Counted from the first letter of the stretch, positions 9,785-19,188 are shown. The stretch is DNA of 64,000 nucleotides from an uncultured Clostridia bacterium (GCA_934771475.1 CAKVMD010000003.1:39625-103624); one strand, 5' to 3'. Translations and numbers: made by a program. Notes: a model not told the origin generated them from the sequence alone.

Positions 9785-9839
9785 TTTATATATAATAAAT
9801 CTACTTTTATACAAACTAGTTATAAAACTTGGAGGGCTA

Positions 9840-11876
9840 ATGAAAAGGTTAAGATTGACATTAATTTGGGCACTTGTTTTGGGGGTTCTCGGATATGCTG
9901 CGGGGGTGGCGGTTGCTTACCTTGTTGAACACAGCGAACTCACAGCAAGTTTCACAAGCCAGTTTGCTCTTATCGGCGCGGGAATTGGTCTGGCTGGCGG
10001 ACTTGTTTTAGGATTAACAGCAAAAATAAAAGATGATAAAAAGAAAAACGACAACACTGGTACTACGACCTCGGGAGAAAAAACAGACATTGCATTTGAT
10101 TCTAAATTTATGACGGAGGAGTCTTTAAAGGCTAACAAAAATCTTGTTGCAACCACTTGGGACGAACTTCCTCACATAGACAAAACGGGCTTTGTTTTTA
10201 GACATAAGATTAACCATGGCAGGTATGAAATCAACATGAAGCCAGAAAGCCATGCGCTGGTTATTGGTACTACCGGAACTGGTAAAACACAACTTCTTGC
10301 TGACCCATCAATAAGAATACTTGCTCACTCAAAGGAAAAACCTAGCCTTGTTATGACCGACCCAAAAGGCGAACTTTATGAAGATAACGCTGAGATTTTG
10401 AAGCAAGAGGGCTACAAAATTATCGTTTTAAACCTTAACGACCCTTATTCTTCTTCAAAATGGAACCCTATGGAAGGGGCGTTCAAACTTTACGAGCGTG
10501 CGGGAAAAATTCACCAAGAGGTGAAAAAAATCAGCCATGTAACCCCAGAATCTTGCGGGTACAAACGCCTAGACAAAGATGTTTTAAATGGCATTGAATA
10601 TGGCGACACTTGGTACGGCTTTGAAAGAGTTGCTTATCCAACAGTTGAAATGCTTAAAAATCAAGTGGAAACAACCAAAAGACAAATGGAAAGCGAGGCT
10701 AAGGATAAATTGAAAAACATTGCACTCGCCCTTGTTCCAGACAACCCACAAGCCAAGGAAAAAACTTGGGACGATGGTAGCCGAGACTTCATTTCAGGTA
10801 TTATGACAGCGATGCTTGAAGACTCGCGAGACCCAGAACTTGGAATGACACTTGACAAATTTAACTTTTTCAACCTTTACCGCATTATGAATGTTCGTGA
10901 TCCTATTGCGAGCGACAGAGAAAACCCACTCAAAACCCTTTCGGCTTATGCTGACGGAAGAGATGAAATTGAGGGGAATGTTAAAGCGCTTATGCAGACC
11001 ATTTGTGGAGCGCCTCCAACCACTCAAAAATCTTTCCTTTCTACTCTCGGCGCAAGCGTGGGCAAAATCCTTGGTGATGAAGGTATTTTGTACATGACAA
11101 GTGGAACAGATATTGACTTTGAGGACCTTGCAAAACAACCTACTGCATTCTTTATAAGAATTCCTGACCATAGAACAGAAAGACACCCACTTGGTGTGCT
11201 TTGCATAAGCCAACTTTACACCGCTCTTGTCGATGTTGCAAACAAGACGGTCAATCCAAAAAATGGCAAAACAGGTGCTCTTTTAAGACCAGTTTACTTT
11301 ATCCTTGATGAATTTGGTAATATGCCAGCAGTTCCGGGATTTGGCACAATGGTTACAGTTTCGCGTTCAAGAAGAATTTTCTTCGAAATTATCTTGCAAT
11401 CATACAGCCAACTTGACATTAAGTATGGTCAAGATGAGGCTAAAAACATCAAAGGCAACTTCCAAACTGAACTGTTCCTTGGGTGCGAAGATATGAATAC
11501 TATCCAAGCCTTCTCGGACGCTTGTGGAGAAATCACAGTTTTCCACGAAGAAGAAAACAAGTCTAGAAATTCTAAACATGACGACCAAGGCGAAACAATC
11601 AGCATTTCTACTCAAAGAACTAGACGCCCTCTTATTGACAAGCAAGAACTTCGTCAACTTCCACAATGGACAATCGTTGCAAAACTCTTCCGTGAATCTA
11701 TCATGAAGGATACAATGACGCCATTCTTTGACAACAAGTTCCTTGTTAAAAATCGTGCGCCTGAAAAAGTAGGATACGCCGAGCCTCTTGATTTCCAAAA
11801 AATCTACTATGACATTAAAAAGCGTAACGCTTTAAAACTCAAACAAACCTTTCCTTCAAGACCAAGTTTCTTCTAA
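9840..11876 (+). CDS. VirD4/TraG-type type IV secretion coupling ATPase (orphan)
   Basis: A 678-residue ATPase of the conjugative coupling-protein family, which normally feeds relaxase-bound DNA or protein substrates to a type IV secretion channel. It has two N-terminal membrane segments (about residues 7-28 and 42-62), Walker A GTTGTGKT (143-150), the MTDPKGELYE strand that follows it, and Walker B FILDEF (about 486) followed by the RSRRIFFEIILQSYSQLD helix region. No relaxase, VirB-type gene or integrase lies nearby, and the neighbours are chromosomal housekeeping genes. Codon use resembles the highly expressed ppdK gene in this window rather than an element gene. A strong promoter and a strong terminator make it a single-gene unit. 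Confidence 0.85.
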   Translation: MKRLRLTLIWALVLGVLGYAAGVAVAYLVEHSELTASFTSQFALIGAGIGLAGGLVLGLTAKIKDDKKKNDNTGTTTSGEKTDIAFDSKFMTEESLKANKNLVATTWDELPHIDKTGFVFRHKINHGRYEINMKPESHALVIGTTGTGKTQLLADPSIRILAHSKEKPSLVMTDPKGELYEDNAEILKQEGYKIIVLNLNDPYSSSKWNPMEGAFKLYERAGKIHQEVKKISHVTPESCGYKRLDKDVLNGIEYGDTWYGFERVAYPTVEMLKNQVETTKRQMESEAKDKLKNIALALVPDNPQAKEKTWDDGSRDFISGIMTAMLEDSRDPELGMTLDKFNFFNLYRIMNVRDPIASDRENPLKTLSAYADGRDEIEGNVKALMQTICGAPPTTQKSFLSTLGASVGKILGDEGILYMTSGTDIDFEDLAKQPTAFFIRIPDHRTERHPLGVLCISQLYTALVDVANKTVNPKNGKTGALLRPVYFILDEFGNMPAVPGFGTMVTVSRSRRIFFEIILQSYSQLDIKYGQDEAKNIKGNFQTELFLGCEDMNTIQAFSDACGEITVFHEEENKSRNSKHDDQGETISISTQRTRRPLIDKQELRQLPQWTIVAKLFRESIMKDTMTPFFDNKFLVKNRAPEKVGYAEPLDFQKIYYDIKKRNALKLKQTFPSRPSFF

Positions 11877-11956
11877 AAGGTAAAAGTTAATTGCGCATTT
11901 TATAAATATCGCGGTGATTTTTTAATCGAAATCTTGTAAAACTCAAAATAAAATAC

Positions 11957-11989
11957 AAAAAGCCAACAGCAAAGTGTTGGCTTTTTTTT
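11957..11989 (+). terminator. Terminator of the coupling-protein gene
   Basis: AAAAGCCAACA pairs with TGTTGGCTTTT around a GCAAAG loop, followed by eight T residues. Confidence 0.9.
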
Positions 11990-12288
11990 AATAGATTTTA
12001 AAATGAAATAGTGCTTATAAGTTTTTAATGAGGTTTAATTGTGTTTTAATAAAGTTTGTCTAGAAATCGGGGATAACATATTTTAGATAGAAAACTTTTA
12101 TCACTTGTTATAATTATTTATGTTATAGGGGTTTGAAGTGCAGGCATTTTAACTTGGCTTTTTGAATTGTAAGTTATATTATATAAGTTTGAAAAGTTGT
12201 CAAAAAGATATTTTTCGAGGGCGTTTTACTAGATAAGGTGAAGCGGAAAACTTGCCCTTTTGGCGATGTTCTTTTTATACAAAATAAG
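11990..12288. other. Intergenic gap without recognised gene
   Basis: About 300 AT-rich bases between two convergent genes. I see no open frame with a ribosome site, no tRNA-like fold and no strong hairpin. A short TTATATTATATAA palindrome lies near 12173-12185. Confidence 0.4.
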
Positions 12289-13029
12289 TTATTTCTTTTT
12301 TATAAGTTTATAAACCTCTTCGAGTTGCTTTTCATCAGTGCAGAAATTGCGCACCACGCAGTTAGATTTCATGCTGTAAATTCCGTCTTGTCCAATTATC
12401 AAGTCGTCCACCATTTTCACGCCCGCAAACGAGCAAAGGTTGTCAGTGTTGTTGTCGGTGAAAAGGTCATCGTTTGAAGGCTTGCAACTTCCGTCTGGGT
12501 GATTGTGCGCCAAAATGATAGCAGAAACTTTGTATGTCGCAACAAAGAAAGCAATATCACGGAGTTCAACCTTGACTTGGCTGGAAGAACCGCGGCAAAC
12601 CATGCGTTGCCCTTTAACGCAACCGTTATTGCCTATCCCAATTAAGTGAAATTCCTCCTGTGAACGAAATCTTAAAAGGTTGTCAAGATAGTCGTAAATC
12701 TCGCCCAAAGTTTGAATTTGACCGCGTTTATTCAATTTGTCGCTGTTATATCTATAAAATACGCCTAGTAGCATATTAAGTTTCATTGCTGATTGTCTCC
12801 CCATGCCTTTGACCTCCATAAGGTCCTCAACGGGCGCTTCAAGCACGCAAGGAAGCGTCTTATATCTGTCAAGCAGTCTATGCGATAGTGGGTTCACATC
12901 TCCGCGCGGAAAAATATAGCATAAAATGTACTCTAAGGCTTGAACATCTCCGATATTTTCAATTCCACATTTGTAAACTGTTTCTGTCAGGCGCTCTCTA
13001 TGCCCAGCATGAATATTATCTTCTGCCAT
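12289..13029 (-). CDS. radC: RadC family JAB/MPN domain protein
   Basis: A 246-residue protein. The N-terminal half carries a helix-hairpin-helix-like stretch (VEDLMEVKGMGRQSAMKL, about residues 66-83). The C-terminal half is a JAB/MPN metalloprotease-like domain with the metal motif HNHPDGSCKPSNDD (about 174-187). RadC proteins were once linked to DNA repair, but their role is unsettled, and many copies sit on mobile elements. The family is usually about 225 residues, so the length is normal. The cysteine-rich C-terminus (CSFAG, CVVRNFC) is unusual. A promoter lies directly upstream, and the ribosome site (GTGAG) is weak. Confidence 0.88.
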   Translation of the reverse strand: MAEDNIHAGHRERLTETVYKCGIENIGDVQALEYILCYIFPRGDVNPLSHRLLDRYKTLPCVLEAPVEDLMEVKGMGRQSAMKLNMLLGVFYRYNSDKLNKRGQIQTLGEIYDYLDNLLRFRSQEEFHLIGIGNNGCVKGQRMVCRGSSSQVKVELRDIAFFVATYKVSAIILAHNHPDGSCKPSNDDLFTDNNTDNLCSFAGVKMVDDLIIGQDGIYSMKSNCVVRNFCTDEKQLEEVYKLIKKK

Positions 13030-13051
13030 TTTTCATCTCACTTTGAATTTA

Positions 13052-13081
13052 ATTGTATCAAATATGAGAATAATATGTCAA
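13052..13081 (-). promoter_or_regulatory. Promoter of the radC-family gene
   Basis: On the minus strand, TTGACA (13081-13076), an 18-base gap and TACAAT (13057-13052), 22 bases before the ATG. Confidence 0.65.
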
Positions 13082-13160
13082 ATAAATAAAAAGAGGAAAT
13101 GCTTACTAAAAAATTGGACAAAAATATTTAAAAATGTTAAAATTCGATAGAGGAACTAAA

Positions 13161-13730
13161 ATGATTAAAATAAAAGACAAAAAAGACAGCATTTTAAAAA
13201 TGCGAGAAATGAATTTAAATACCATGCCTTGTGAGGTTTTTACAGCGAGCGATGGAAAGGGTATTAAAGCATTTTTTGAGCAAAACCCTGCCGAGGAATA
13301 TATTTTGCGCTCGACTGATAAAGCCCAAGGTGAGTTTTTCTTTGTAAGAGATTTTGAGGAAGCGAAAGAAAAACTTGAACGATTTGAGGACCATGTTACG
13401 GTGGCGGTTTCCTTTCGCCCTTATGCAGAAGATATAATCCTTATTGGGGATGTTCAGGTGAGCAGAAAAGCGGGTGGGGACGAGGTTGACATAACTGCGA
13501 CCACTCAAACTGATGGAACTCATCGTGGGGTTTATGAAAATCCCGAATTTAATATACACGCTTCTCTTGAAGAGGACAGAGTTTGGCGTATTCCCGGCTT
13601 TTCAAAACTCATGAGATATATAAGCGAGCATGAACTTTATGATGTTATAGTAGAATTTGCAGTTTATGATATGAAAGTAGGCAAAAATAAAGAAAATGTG
13701 CTTATAAGCGAGTTGCGCACAGGGTACTAA
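13161..13730 (+). CDS. Uncharacterised protein next to ppdK
   Basis: A 189-residue soluble protein whose family I cannot name. It opens with a charged helix (MIKIKDKKDSILKMREMNLN). It continues with alternating strands and helices and ends in EFAVYDMKVG followed by LISELRTGY. The pattern of an early Arg-Ser strand (YILRSTDKAQGEFF) and a late Glu strand is faintly like an ATP-grasp fold, the fold of the PPDK nucleotide domain, but key residues are not clear. A GAGG site supports the ATG at 13161 rather than the in-frame ATG at 13134. It lies 250 bases before ppdK in the same direction, with a promoter in between. Confidence 0.6.
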   Translation: MIKIKDKKDSILKMREMNLNTMPCEVFTASDGKGIKAFFEQNPAEEYILRSTDKAQGEFFFVRDFEEAKEKLERFEDHVTVAVSFRPYAEDIILIGDVQVSRKAGGDEVDITATTQTDGTHRGVYENPEFNIHASLEEDRVWRIPGFSKLMRYISEHELYDVIVEFAVYDMKVGKNKENVLISELRTGY

Positions 13731-13921
13731 GTAGGGGAATTGCTTATTCAAAAATAGGAAAACAAGCATTATAAATTATATTTCAAATAAAATGCAAATA
13801 AGTCTGAGAGTGGGACATATTTTAAGTTTATCTGTTACACAAACTTGTAGGCTCGCTGGCAAAGGCTTTTAAAAGTTTGCGCGAAAAATTTAACAAAAAT
13901 TGAAAAAATATCTAATTTCAT

Positions 13922-13950
13922 TTGGATATTTTTTTATTCTGTTCTATACT
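13922..13950 (+). promoter_or_regulatory. Promoter of ppdK
   Basis: TTGGAT, a 17-base gap, then TATACT at 13945-13950, about 30 bases before the ppdK start, which has an AAGGAG site. The rest of 13731-13921 shows nothing recognisable. Confidence 0.6.
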
Positions 13951-13979
13951 ATGAGAGTATTAAAAAAGGAGTTTAATTT

Positions 13980-16607
13980 ATGAAAAAATTTGTTTATCTT
14001 TTTAAAGAAGCAGATGGAAAAAACAAGGCTCTTTTTGGCGGAAAAGGTGCTAACCTCGCTGAAATGACAAACCTTGGAATGCCTGTTCCACAAGGTTTCA
14101 CAATTACTACCGAAGCCTGCACGCAATATTATGCTGACGGAAGAAAAATCAACGAAGAAATCCTCGCTCAAATTGAAGAAAAACTTGCTGAACTTGAAAA
14201 AATGACTGGCAAGAAATTCGGAGATGAGAAAAATCCTCTTCTTGTTTCTGTTCGTTCTGGTGCAAGAGTATCAATGCCAGGTATGATGGATACTATTCTT
14301 AACCTTGGTCTTAACGATACAGTTGTTGAGGGGCTTGCTCGCCTTACAAACAACCCTCGTTTTGCTTACGACTCTTACAGAAGATTTATTCAAATGTTCA
14401 GTGATGTTGTTATGCAACAAGAAAAATCAAAGTATGAAAGAATACTTGATAAGGTTAAAGCAGAAAAAGGTGTTCAATATGATAAAGACCTCACTGCCGA
14501 AGACCTTAAAGAAATCGTAAAAATGTTTAAGGAACTTTACCTCAAAGCACAAGGTGAAGAATTCCCACAAGAGCCAAGAGTTCAACTTATCGAAGCCGTA
14601 AAAGCCGTATTCCGTTCTTGGGATAACGACAGAGCCAATGTTTATAGAAGAATGCACGACATTCCTTATGAATGGGGAACTGCTGTCAATGTTCAATCAA
14701 TGGTATTTGGTAACATGGGCGAAACTTCTGGTACTGGCGTTGCTTTCTCTCGTAACCCTGCTACTGGCGAAAACAAACTCTATGGTGAATATCTTATGAA
14801 TGCACAAGGCGAAGATGTTGTTGCTGGAATAAGAACTCCACTTCCAATCTCAACACTTGCCGACCAAAACCCAGAGGTTTACAAGCAATTTGCTGACATT
14901 GCAAAGACACTTGAAAAACACAATAAAGATATGCAAGATATGGAATTTACTATTGAAAATGGTAAACTTTATATGCTTCAAACAAGAAATGGTAAGAGAA
15001 CAGCAAAAGCCGCTCTCAAAGTTGCTGTTGACCTTGTTCATGAAGGACTTATCACTGAGAAAGAAGCACTTATGATGCTTGACCCTAAACAACTTGACGC
15101 TCTTCTTCACCCTCAATTTGAAGATAAAGCGCTCAAAGAAGCAACTCCTATTGCCGAAGCACTTCCAGCATCTCCTGGCGCTGCTTGTGGTAAAATTTGC
15201 TTCACTGCTGAAAAAGCAAAAGAAATGGCTGCAAATAAAGAAAAGGTTGTTCTTGTCCGCCTTGAAACATCACCAGAAGATATTGAAGGTATGGCTGCAA
15301 GCCAAGGCGTTCTTACCTGCCGTGGTGGTATGACTTCTCACGCTGCCGTTGTTGCTCGTGGTATGGGAACTGCTTGCGTTGCTGGGTGCAGTGCAATCAA
15401 ATTTGCTGACGATGAAAAATCATTTACACTCAATGGAAAAACTTATGTTGAAGGAGATGTAATCTCTTTTGACGGATCTACTGGTAAAGTTTATGACGGG
15501 GCTATCCCAACTGAACCTGCAAAGATTTCAGGTGAATTTGCCACAATCATGGAATGGGCTGATAAATATGGCGCTCTTTTAGTTAGAACCAACGCCGACA
15601 ATCCTAAGGATGCTAAAAATGCATTCAACTTTGGTGCGAAAGGGGTAGGACTTTGCAGAACAGAGCACATGTTCTTTGAAGCAGACAGAATCCCTGCTGT
15701 TAGAGAAATGATTGTTTCTTCAACTGTTGAAGAAAGAAAGAAGGCACTTGCTAAACTTCTTCCAATGCAAAGAAAAGACTTTATTGGAATTTACAAGGCT
15801 ATGGAAGGGCTTCCTGTTACTATTCGTTTCCTTGACCCACCTCTTCACGAATTCCTTCCTCATGAAGATGATGAAATCAGAGCACTCGCAAAAGAAATGG
15901 GACTTACTTTTGAAAGACTTAAAGCAACAGTTAACGACCTCCATGAATTCAACCCAATGATGGGACACCGTGGACTTCGTCTTGCTGTAACTTATCCAGA
16001 AATTGCAGAAATGCAAACACAAGCGGTTATTGAAGCAGCCATTGCAGTTCATGAAGAATGTGGTTATGATATCGTTCCTGAAATTATGATTCCACTTACT
16101 TGCGATGTTAAAGAATTTAAATATGTTCGCGATATCGTTGCAAACAAAGCCGATGAAATCATTGCAGAAAAAGGTGTTAAACTCACTTATAAGATTGGTA
16201 CAATGATTGAAATTCCTCGTGCCGCTCTTACTGCTGACGAAATTGCCAAGTATGCTGAATTCTTCTCATTTGGAACTAACGACCTTACTCAAATGACTTA
16301 TGGATTTAGCCGTGATGACGCTGGCAAGTTCCTTGATGTTTATTACGCAAAGAAGATTTTTGAAAGCGACCCATTTGCTAGACTTGACCAAAATGGTGTA
16401 GGCAAACTTGTTAAAATGGCTGCCGACCTTGGAAGAAAAACTCGTCCAGACATCAAACTTGGAATTTGTGGCGAACATGGTGGAGACCCATCAAGTGTTG
16501 AATTCTGTCATAACGCTGGACTCACTTATGTTTCATGCTCTCCATTTAGAGTCCCAATCGCAAGACTCGCTGCTGCACAAGCAAATATTAAAAATCCAAG
16601 AAACTAA
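13980..16607 (+). CDS. ppdK: Pyruvate, phosphate dikinase
   Basis: An 875-residue enzyme that interconverts pyruvate, ATP and phosphate with phosphoenolpyruvate, AMP and pyrophosphate. In anaerobes it often runs glycolytically to save ATP. The nucleotide domain opens with FGGKGANLAEM. The swivelling domain carries the phosphorylated histidine in GGMTSHAAVVARGMG (His454). The PEP/pyruvate barrel shows GTNDLTQMTYGFSRDD and the C-terminal GICGEHGGDPSS with the active-site region. Length matches the clostridial enzyme. Codon use is strongly biased (CTT for Leu, AAC for Asn), as expected for an abundant protein. It has its own promoter and appears monocistronic. Confidence 0.97.
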   Translation: MKKFVYLFKEADGKNKALFGGKGANLAEMTNLGMPVPQGFTITTEACTQYYADGRKINEEILAQIEEKLAELEKMTGKKFGDEKNPLLVSVRSGARVSMPGMMDTILNLGLNDTVVEGLARLTNNPRFAYDSYRRFIQMFSDVVMQQEKSKYERILDKVKAEKGVQYDKDLTAEDLKEIVKMFKELYLKAQGEEFPQEPRVQLIEAVKAVFRSWDNDRANVYRRMHDIPYEWGTAVNVQSMVFGNMGETSGTGVAFSRNPATGENKLYGEYLMNAQGEDVVAGIRTPLPISTLADQNPEVYKQFADIAKTLEKHNKDMQDMEFTIENGKLYMLQTRNGKRTAKAALKVAVDLVHEGLITEKEALMMLDPKQLDALLHPQFEDKALKEATPIAEALPASPGAACGKICFTAEKAKEMAANKEKVVLVRLETSPEDIEGMAASQGVLTCRGGMTSHAAVVARGMGTACVAGCSAIKFADDEKSFTLNGKTYVEGDVISFDGSTGKVYDGAIPTEPAKISGEFATIMEWADKYGALLVRTNADNPKDAKNAFNFGAKGVGLCRTEHMFFEADRIPAVREMIVSSTVEERKKALAKLLPMQRKDFIGIYKAMEGLPVTIRFLDPPLHEFLPHEDDEIRALAKEMGLTFERLKATVNDLHEFNPMMGHRGLRLAVTYPEIAEMQTQAVIEAAIAVHEECGYDIVPEIMIPLTCDVKEFKYVRDIVANKADEIIAEKGVKLTYKIGTMIEIPRAALTADEIAKYAEFFSFGTNDLTQMTYGFSRDDAGKFLDVYYAKKIFESDPFARLDQNGVGKLVKMAADLGRKTRPDIKLGICGEHGGDPSSVEFCHNAGLTYVSCSPFRVPIARLAAAQANIKNPRN

Positions 16608-16702
16608 GTTTTAATATTCAAATAGATATTTGAGTATGCCTTTGTTGGGCGATAGTCAATAAATTTGATAATTGATTTTGTATTAATAAATGAGGTTAAG
16701 AT

Positions 16703-16933
16703 ATGGAAGAAAGAAAAACAAAAGAAAAAGTTATTTGTGATGCTGTTTGCGGACTTGTTATGCTGATGTGCGTCATGGCATACTTAATCATAGGAATTTT
16801 CACTAATCAATGGCACCCATACTGGATAATCCCAGCGTGTGGTGGAATTGTGTGTGCTGTCGTATCTCTCGTATTTAATACGATTGCAAATGTTAAGGAA
16901 ATTAACAAGCAAAACAAAAATAGTCAAGAATAG
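16703..16933 (+). CDS. Small two-span membrane protein
   Basis: A 76-residue protein with two membrane helices (about residues 12-33 and 42-63), charged tails and a short loop NQWHPYWI between them. A GAGG site precedes the ATG. It lies about 95 bases after ppdK and could be co-transcribed with it. The WHPYWIIP loop with short tails resembles many small clostridial membrane proteins, but I recognise no family. Confidence 0.6.
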   Translation: MEERKTKEKVICDAVCGLVMLMCVMAYLIIGIFTNQWHPYWIIPACGGIVCAVVSLVFNTIANVKEINKQNKNSQE

Positions 16934-17090
16934 GTGCAAGGTTTGCGCTGACATAATTTAAAAGTACATTTAGATCAAAATTAGCCAACCTTTTGAAAAT
17001 TTAATATATTTAAATATAAAAAAATATATTAAAAATAAAAATGCACTAAAATTCTATGTATTGTTTTTAAAGGCAAATAAATACAAAAAC

Positions 17091-17124
17091 AAAAAAGTGT
17101 TACTTTAAATGTAACACTTTTTTG
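17091..17124 (+). terminator. Terminator
   Basis: AAAAAAGTGTTAC pairs with GTAACACTTTTTT around a TTTAAAT loop. It is a strong stem flanked by A and T runs, so it may act in both directions. Confidence 0.85.
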
Positions 17125-17159
17125 CAAAATAAATCTGCTAAATAGCAAGCAACTTTGCT

Positions 17160-17402
17160 TTTTACTGGCGTATTTTCACCTTTATTTATAGGCGTTATTT
17201 GGATTAAATAATCATATAAAAATCTAAATAAATAAAATTAATTTTAAATTAATATAAAAAACAATTAAAAATCATTAAAATATCAAAAAAATCAAAAATA
17301 AATAAAAATGAAATAAACAAAATTAAATTAATTAAAAATTAAATAAAAAATAAAATTTTGAAGTTATTATTTAAAATATAATAATAAATTGTTGAAAATT
17401 AT
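17160..17402. other. Extremely AT-rich intergenic tract
   Basis: Almost only A and T from about 17200 onward, made of short A runs joined by AAAT and ATTAA words. It lies immediately downstream of the 17403-18965 operon. No gene, hairpin or promoter can be assigned. Similar tracts occur at 22118-22340 and 42071-42435. Confidence 0.6.
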
Positions 17403-18173
17403 TTAAAAATAAAAACTATTTCCGTTTTCTTCAACTTTTTTAGGGGATTTTACAAAAGGATAATACTTTGATTCTTCAAGTCGTTTATCATGATAAAATT
17501 TAACAACCGATAGCATTATTAGAGCATTATTTAATCCTTCGCTTGCGTTTTCTCCTTGATTTTGTTTAAACTTTTCTGTCAAAAGTCTTTTTACATCATT
17601 AAAAAATTTCTTGTCATTTTCAGATGCGTAAAAATCTGTATATGCAATAATTTTTTCAAGTGCCTCGTTTGTTTCTTGCTTTGTCATCTGGGCTTCATAA
17701 ATCATATCAGCAACAAGCATTGGCCCTTCGACATAGTAATGAGCGTTATAATCTTCTTTAAGAGATTTGAAAACCTTTTTGAATACTGGTTTGACAACCT
17801 TTTCGTATTCTCCCTCTTTGTAAAGTTTTATAAATTTGCAGAAAATGTATGAAAGCACTTTGAAAAATGTTGGAGCGCATTCTTTATCAATAAGATTTGC
17901 AACGTTTGCTCCAAGAGGGGAAATATCAATTTGTTTTTCTGTTGAAATAAGATAAAAAATTTCATTTGCTGTAAATCTGGCGCAATCAATTATATATCTG
18001 TCGGTATGATATTGGGCTGGTTGATTGGCAATATTCGCTTCCGATACAAGAATTTGGTCGAAATAAATTTCATAGGCGGGCAGTCTTGTGTCTCCGTCAT
18101 AGTGGTCAAGTTCAAAACGAACAATTCTTCTTGCCTTTTTTAAATACTTTTCTCTTATGTCTTGATTATTCAT
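17403..18173 (-). CDS. Uncharacterised helical protein, second gene of a two-gene operon
   Basis: 256 residues, predicted almost entirely helical and soluble, with no signal peptide. It is rich in Lys, Glu, Tyr and Phe. A hydrophobic helix pair (FFKVLSYIFCKFIKLYKEG, about residues 102-120) is the most striking part. The start has a good AAAGGAG site and lies nine bases after the stop of the gene upstream, so the two are co-translated. I recognise no family. The C-terminus (YYPFVKSPKKVEENGNSFYF) looks like a flexible tail. Confidence 0.6.
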   Translation of the reverse strand: MNNQDIREKYLKKARRIVRFELDHYDGDTRLPAYEIYFDQILVSEANIANQPAQYHTDRYIIDCARFTANEIFYLISTEKQIDISPLGANVANLIDKECAPTFFKVLSYIFCKFIKLYKEGEYEKVVKPVFKKVFKSLKEDYNAHYYVEGPMLVADMIYEAQMTKQETNEALEKIIAYTDFYASENDKKFFNDVKRLLTEKFKQNQGENASEGLNNALIMLSVVKFYHDKRLEESKYYPFVKSPKKVEENGNSFYF

Positions 18174-18182
18174 AGTTCTCCT

Positions 18183-18965
18183 TTACTCCCATCTAGGCAA
18201 CTCGGGTTCTATCTTGGGATTTGAAAGTTGCTTTCTGACAATAGTTTGTCTTATCTGATTAATGTTTTGCTTTGAACGATAATATTCTCTTTCCAAAAGT
18301 TCAAGTTTTTGTTTGTCTCCGCGCAAATATTGAAGCTCTCGTAGTTGCGCCATGATTTTGTTTTTAGCATCAAATAATTTTTCATTATCCTCTTTGTCAA
18401 TAGGGATGATTTTAGGATGATGATTTTGCAGTGCTGATAAATGTCCTCTTGTAACGACCGCTTTCATGCCATCATTAAATATTTGTCCGTTCATATTGTT
18501 GATAATTGCTTGCTGATAGCCTTCGTCTGGTTGCAAATGAGACCGATAAAGCGAAGAGGCTAAAATTCTTCTTGCAAAAACTTCTGCGAAATGCTCATTT
18601 TGGTGTAAAAGATATGGGGCAAGCGAGCGTATGCATTTTATGTGAAATTTTTGAAAGCGAGACAAGATTGAAAGAGGGATAAGTTCGGGTTCGGCATCAT
18701 TTCGGCTAACGCGAAAGGCGATGATGTCGGCTATATCATTTTCTAGGTCTTGCTCGCTATATTTATCAAGGGAAAAACTTTGCCCTGTCCATTTTGTGTA
18801 CTTTGCACCAAATGGGTGAAAATAGTCAAAAAAGACCTCAAAGAGTTTCTCGTCTACACCTTCAAAGCGTGTCAGTAACAAATGTGCTTTGAGATGAGGG
18901 AAATATAACTCTTCCGTATGACATAGCGAATTCATTTTTTGAGTGCATCTTTCAATGTCGTTCAT
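18183..18965 (-). CDS. Uncharacterised protein with C-terminal coiled coil
   Basis: 260 residues, soluble. The first 170 look globular with several aromatic segments (FFDYFHPFGAKYTKW, about residues 45-59). Residues about 193-245 form a charged heptad-like coiled coil. There is no known motif. No ribosome site is present: the ATG lies six bases after a TAAAAT -10 box, so the message is probably leaderless. It is the first gene of a two-gene operon with the gene ending at 17403. Both proteins are of similar size and may work as a pair. Confidence 0.6.
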   Translation of the reverse strand: MNDIERCTQKMNSLCHTEELYFPHLKAHLLLTRFEGVDEKLFEVFFDYFHPFGAKYTKWTGQSFSLDKYSEQDLENDIADIIAFRVSRNDAEPELIPLSILSRFQKFHIKCIRSLAPYLLHQNEHFAEVFARRILASSLYRSHLQPDEGYQQAIINNMNGQIFNDGMKAVVTRGHLSALQNHHPKIIPIDKEDNEKLFDAKNKIMAQLRELQYLRGDKQKLELLEREYYRSKQNINQIRQTIVRKQLSNPKIEPELPRWE

Positions 18966-18971
18966 AATTTA

Positions 18972-19000
18972 ATTTTAGCACAATTATTAACCCTCGTCAA
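18972..19000 (-). promoter_or_regulatory. Promoter of the unknown two-gene operon, leaderless geometry
   Basis: On the minus strand, TTGACG (19000-18995), a 17-base gap and TAAAAT (18977-18972), then six bases to the ATG. Confidence 0.7.
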
Positions 19001-19124
19001 TATGGATAACAATTTACCATTAAATTTGGTTTAATAAAAACCGCTTTTTTAAAGAAAAATGAGTTGAAAATCTTTGCTAAACGCTAATTTTTGGCAAAAA
19101 ACTGTGCAATTTAAACAAAATGGC

Positions 19125-19153
19125 TTTACAAAGCCCGTTTATTGTGATAAAAT
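19125..19153 (+). promoter_or_regulatory. Promoter of rpoZ
   Basis: TTTACA, a 17-base gap, then TAAAAT at 19148-19153, about 35 bases before the rpoZ start, which has a GAGGTGA site. Confidence 0.65.
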
Positions 19154-19188
19154 ATACAAGAATTAATCAAAGTGCGAGGTGATTTTTT

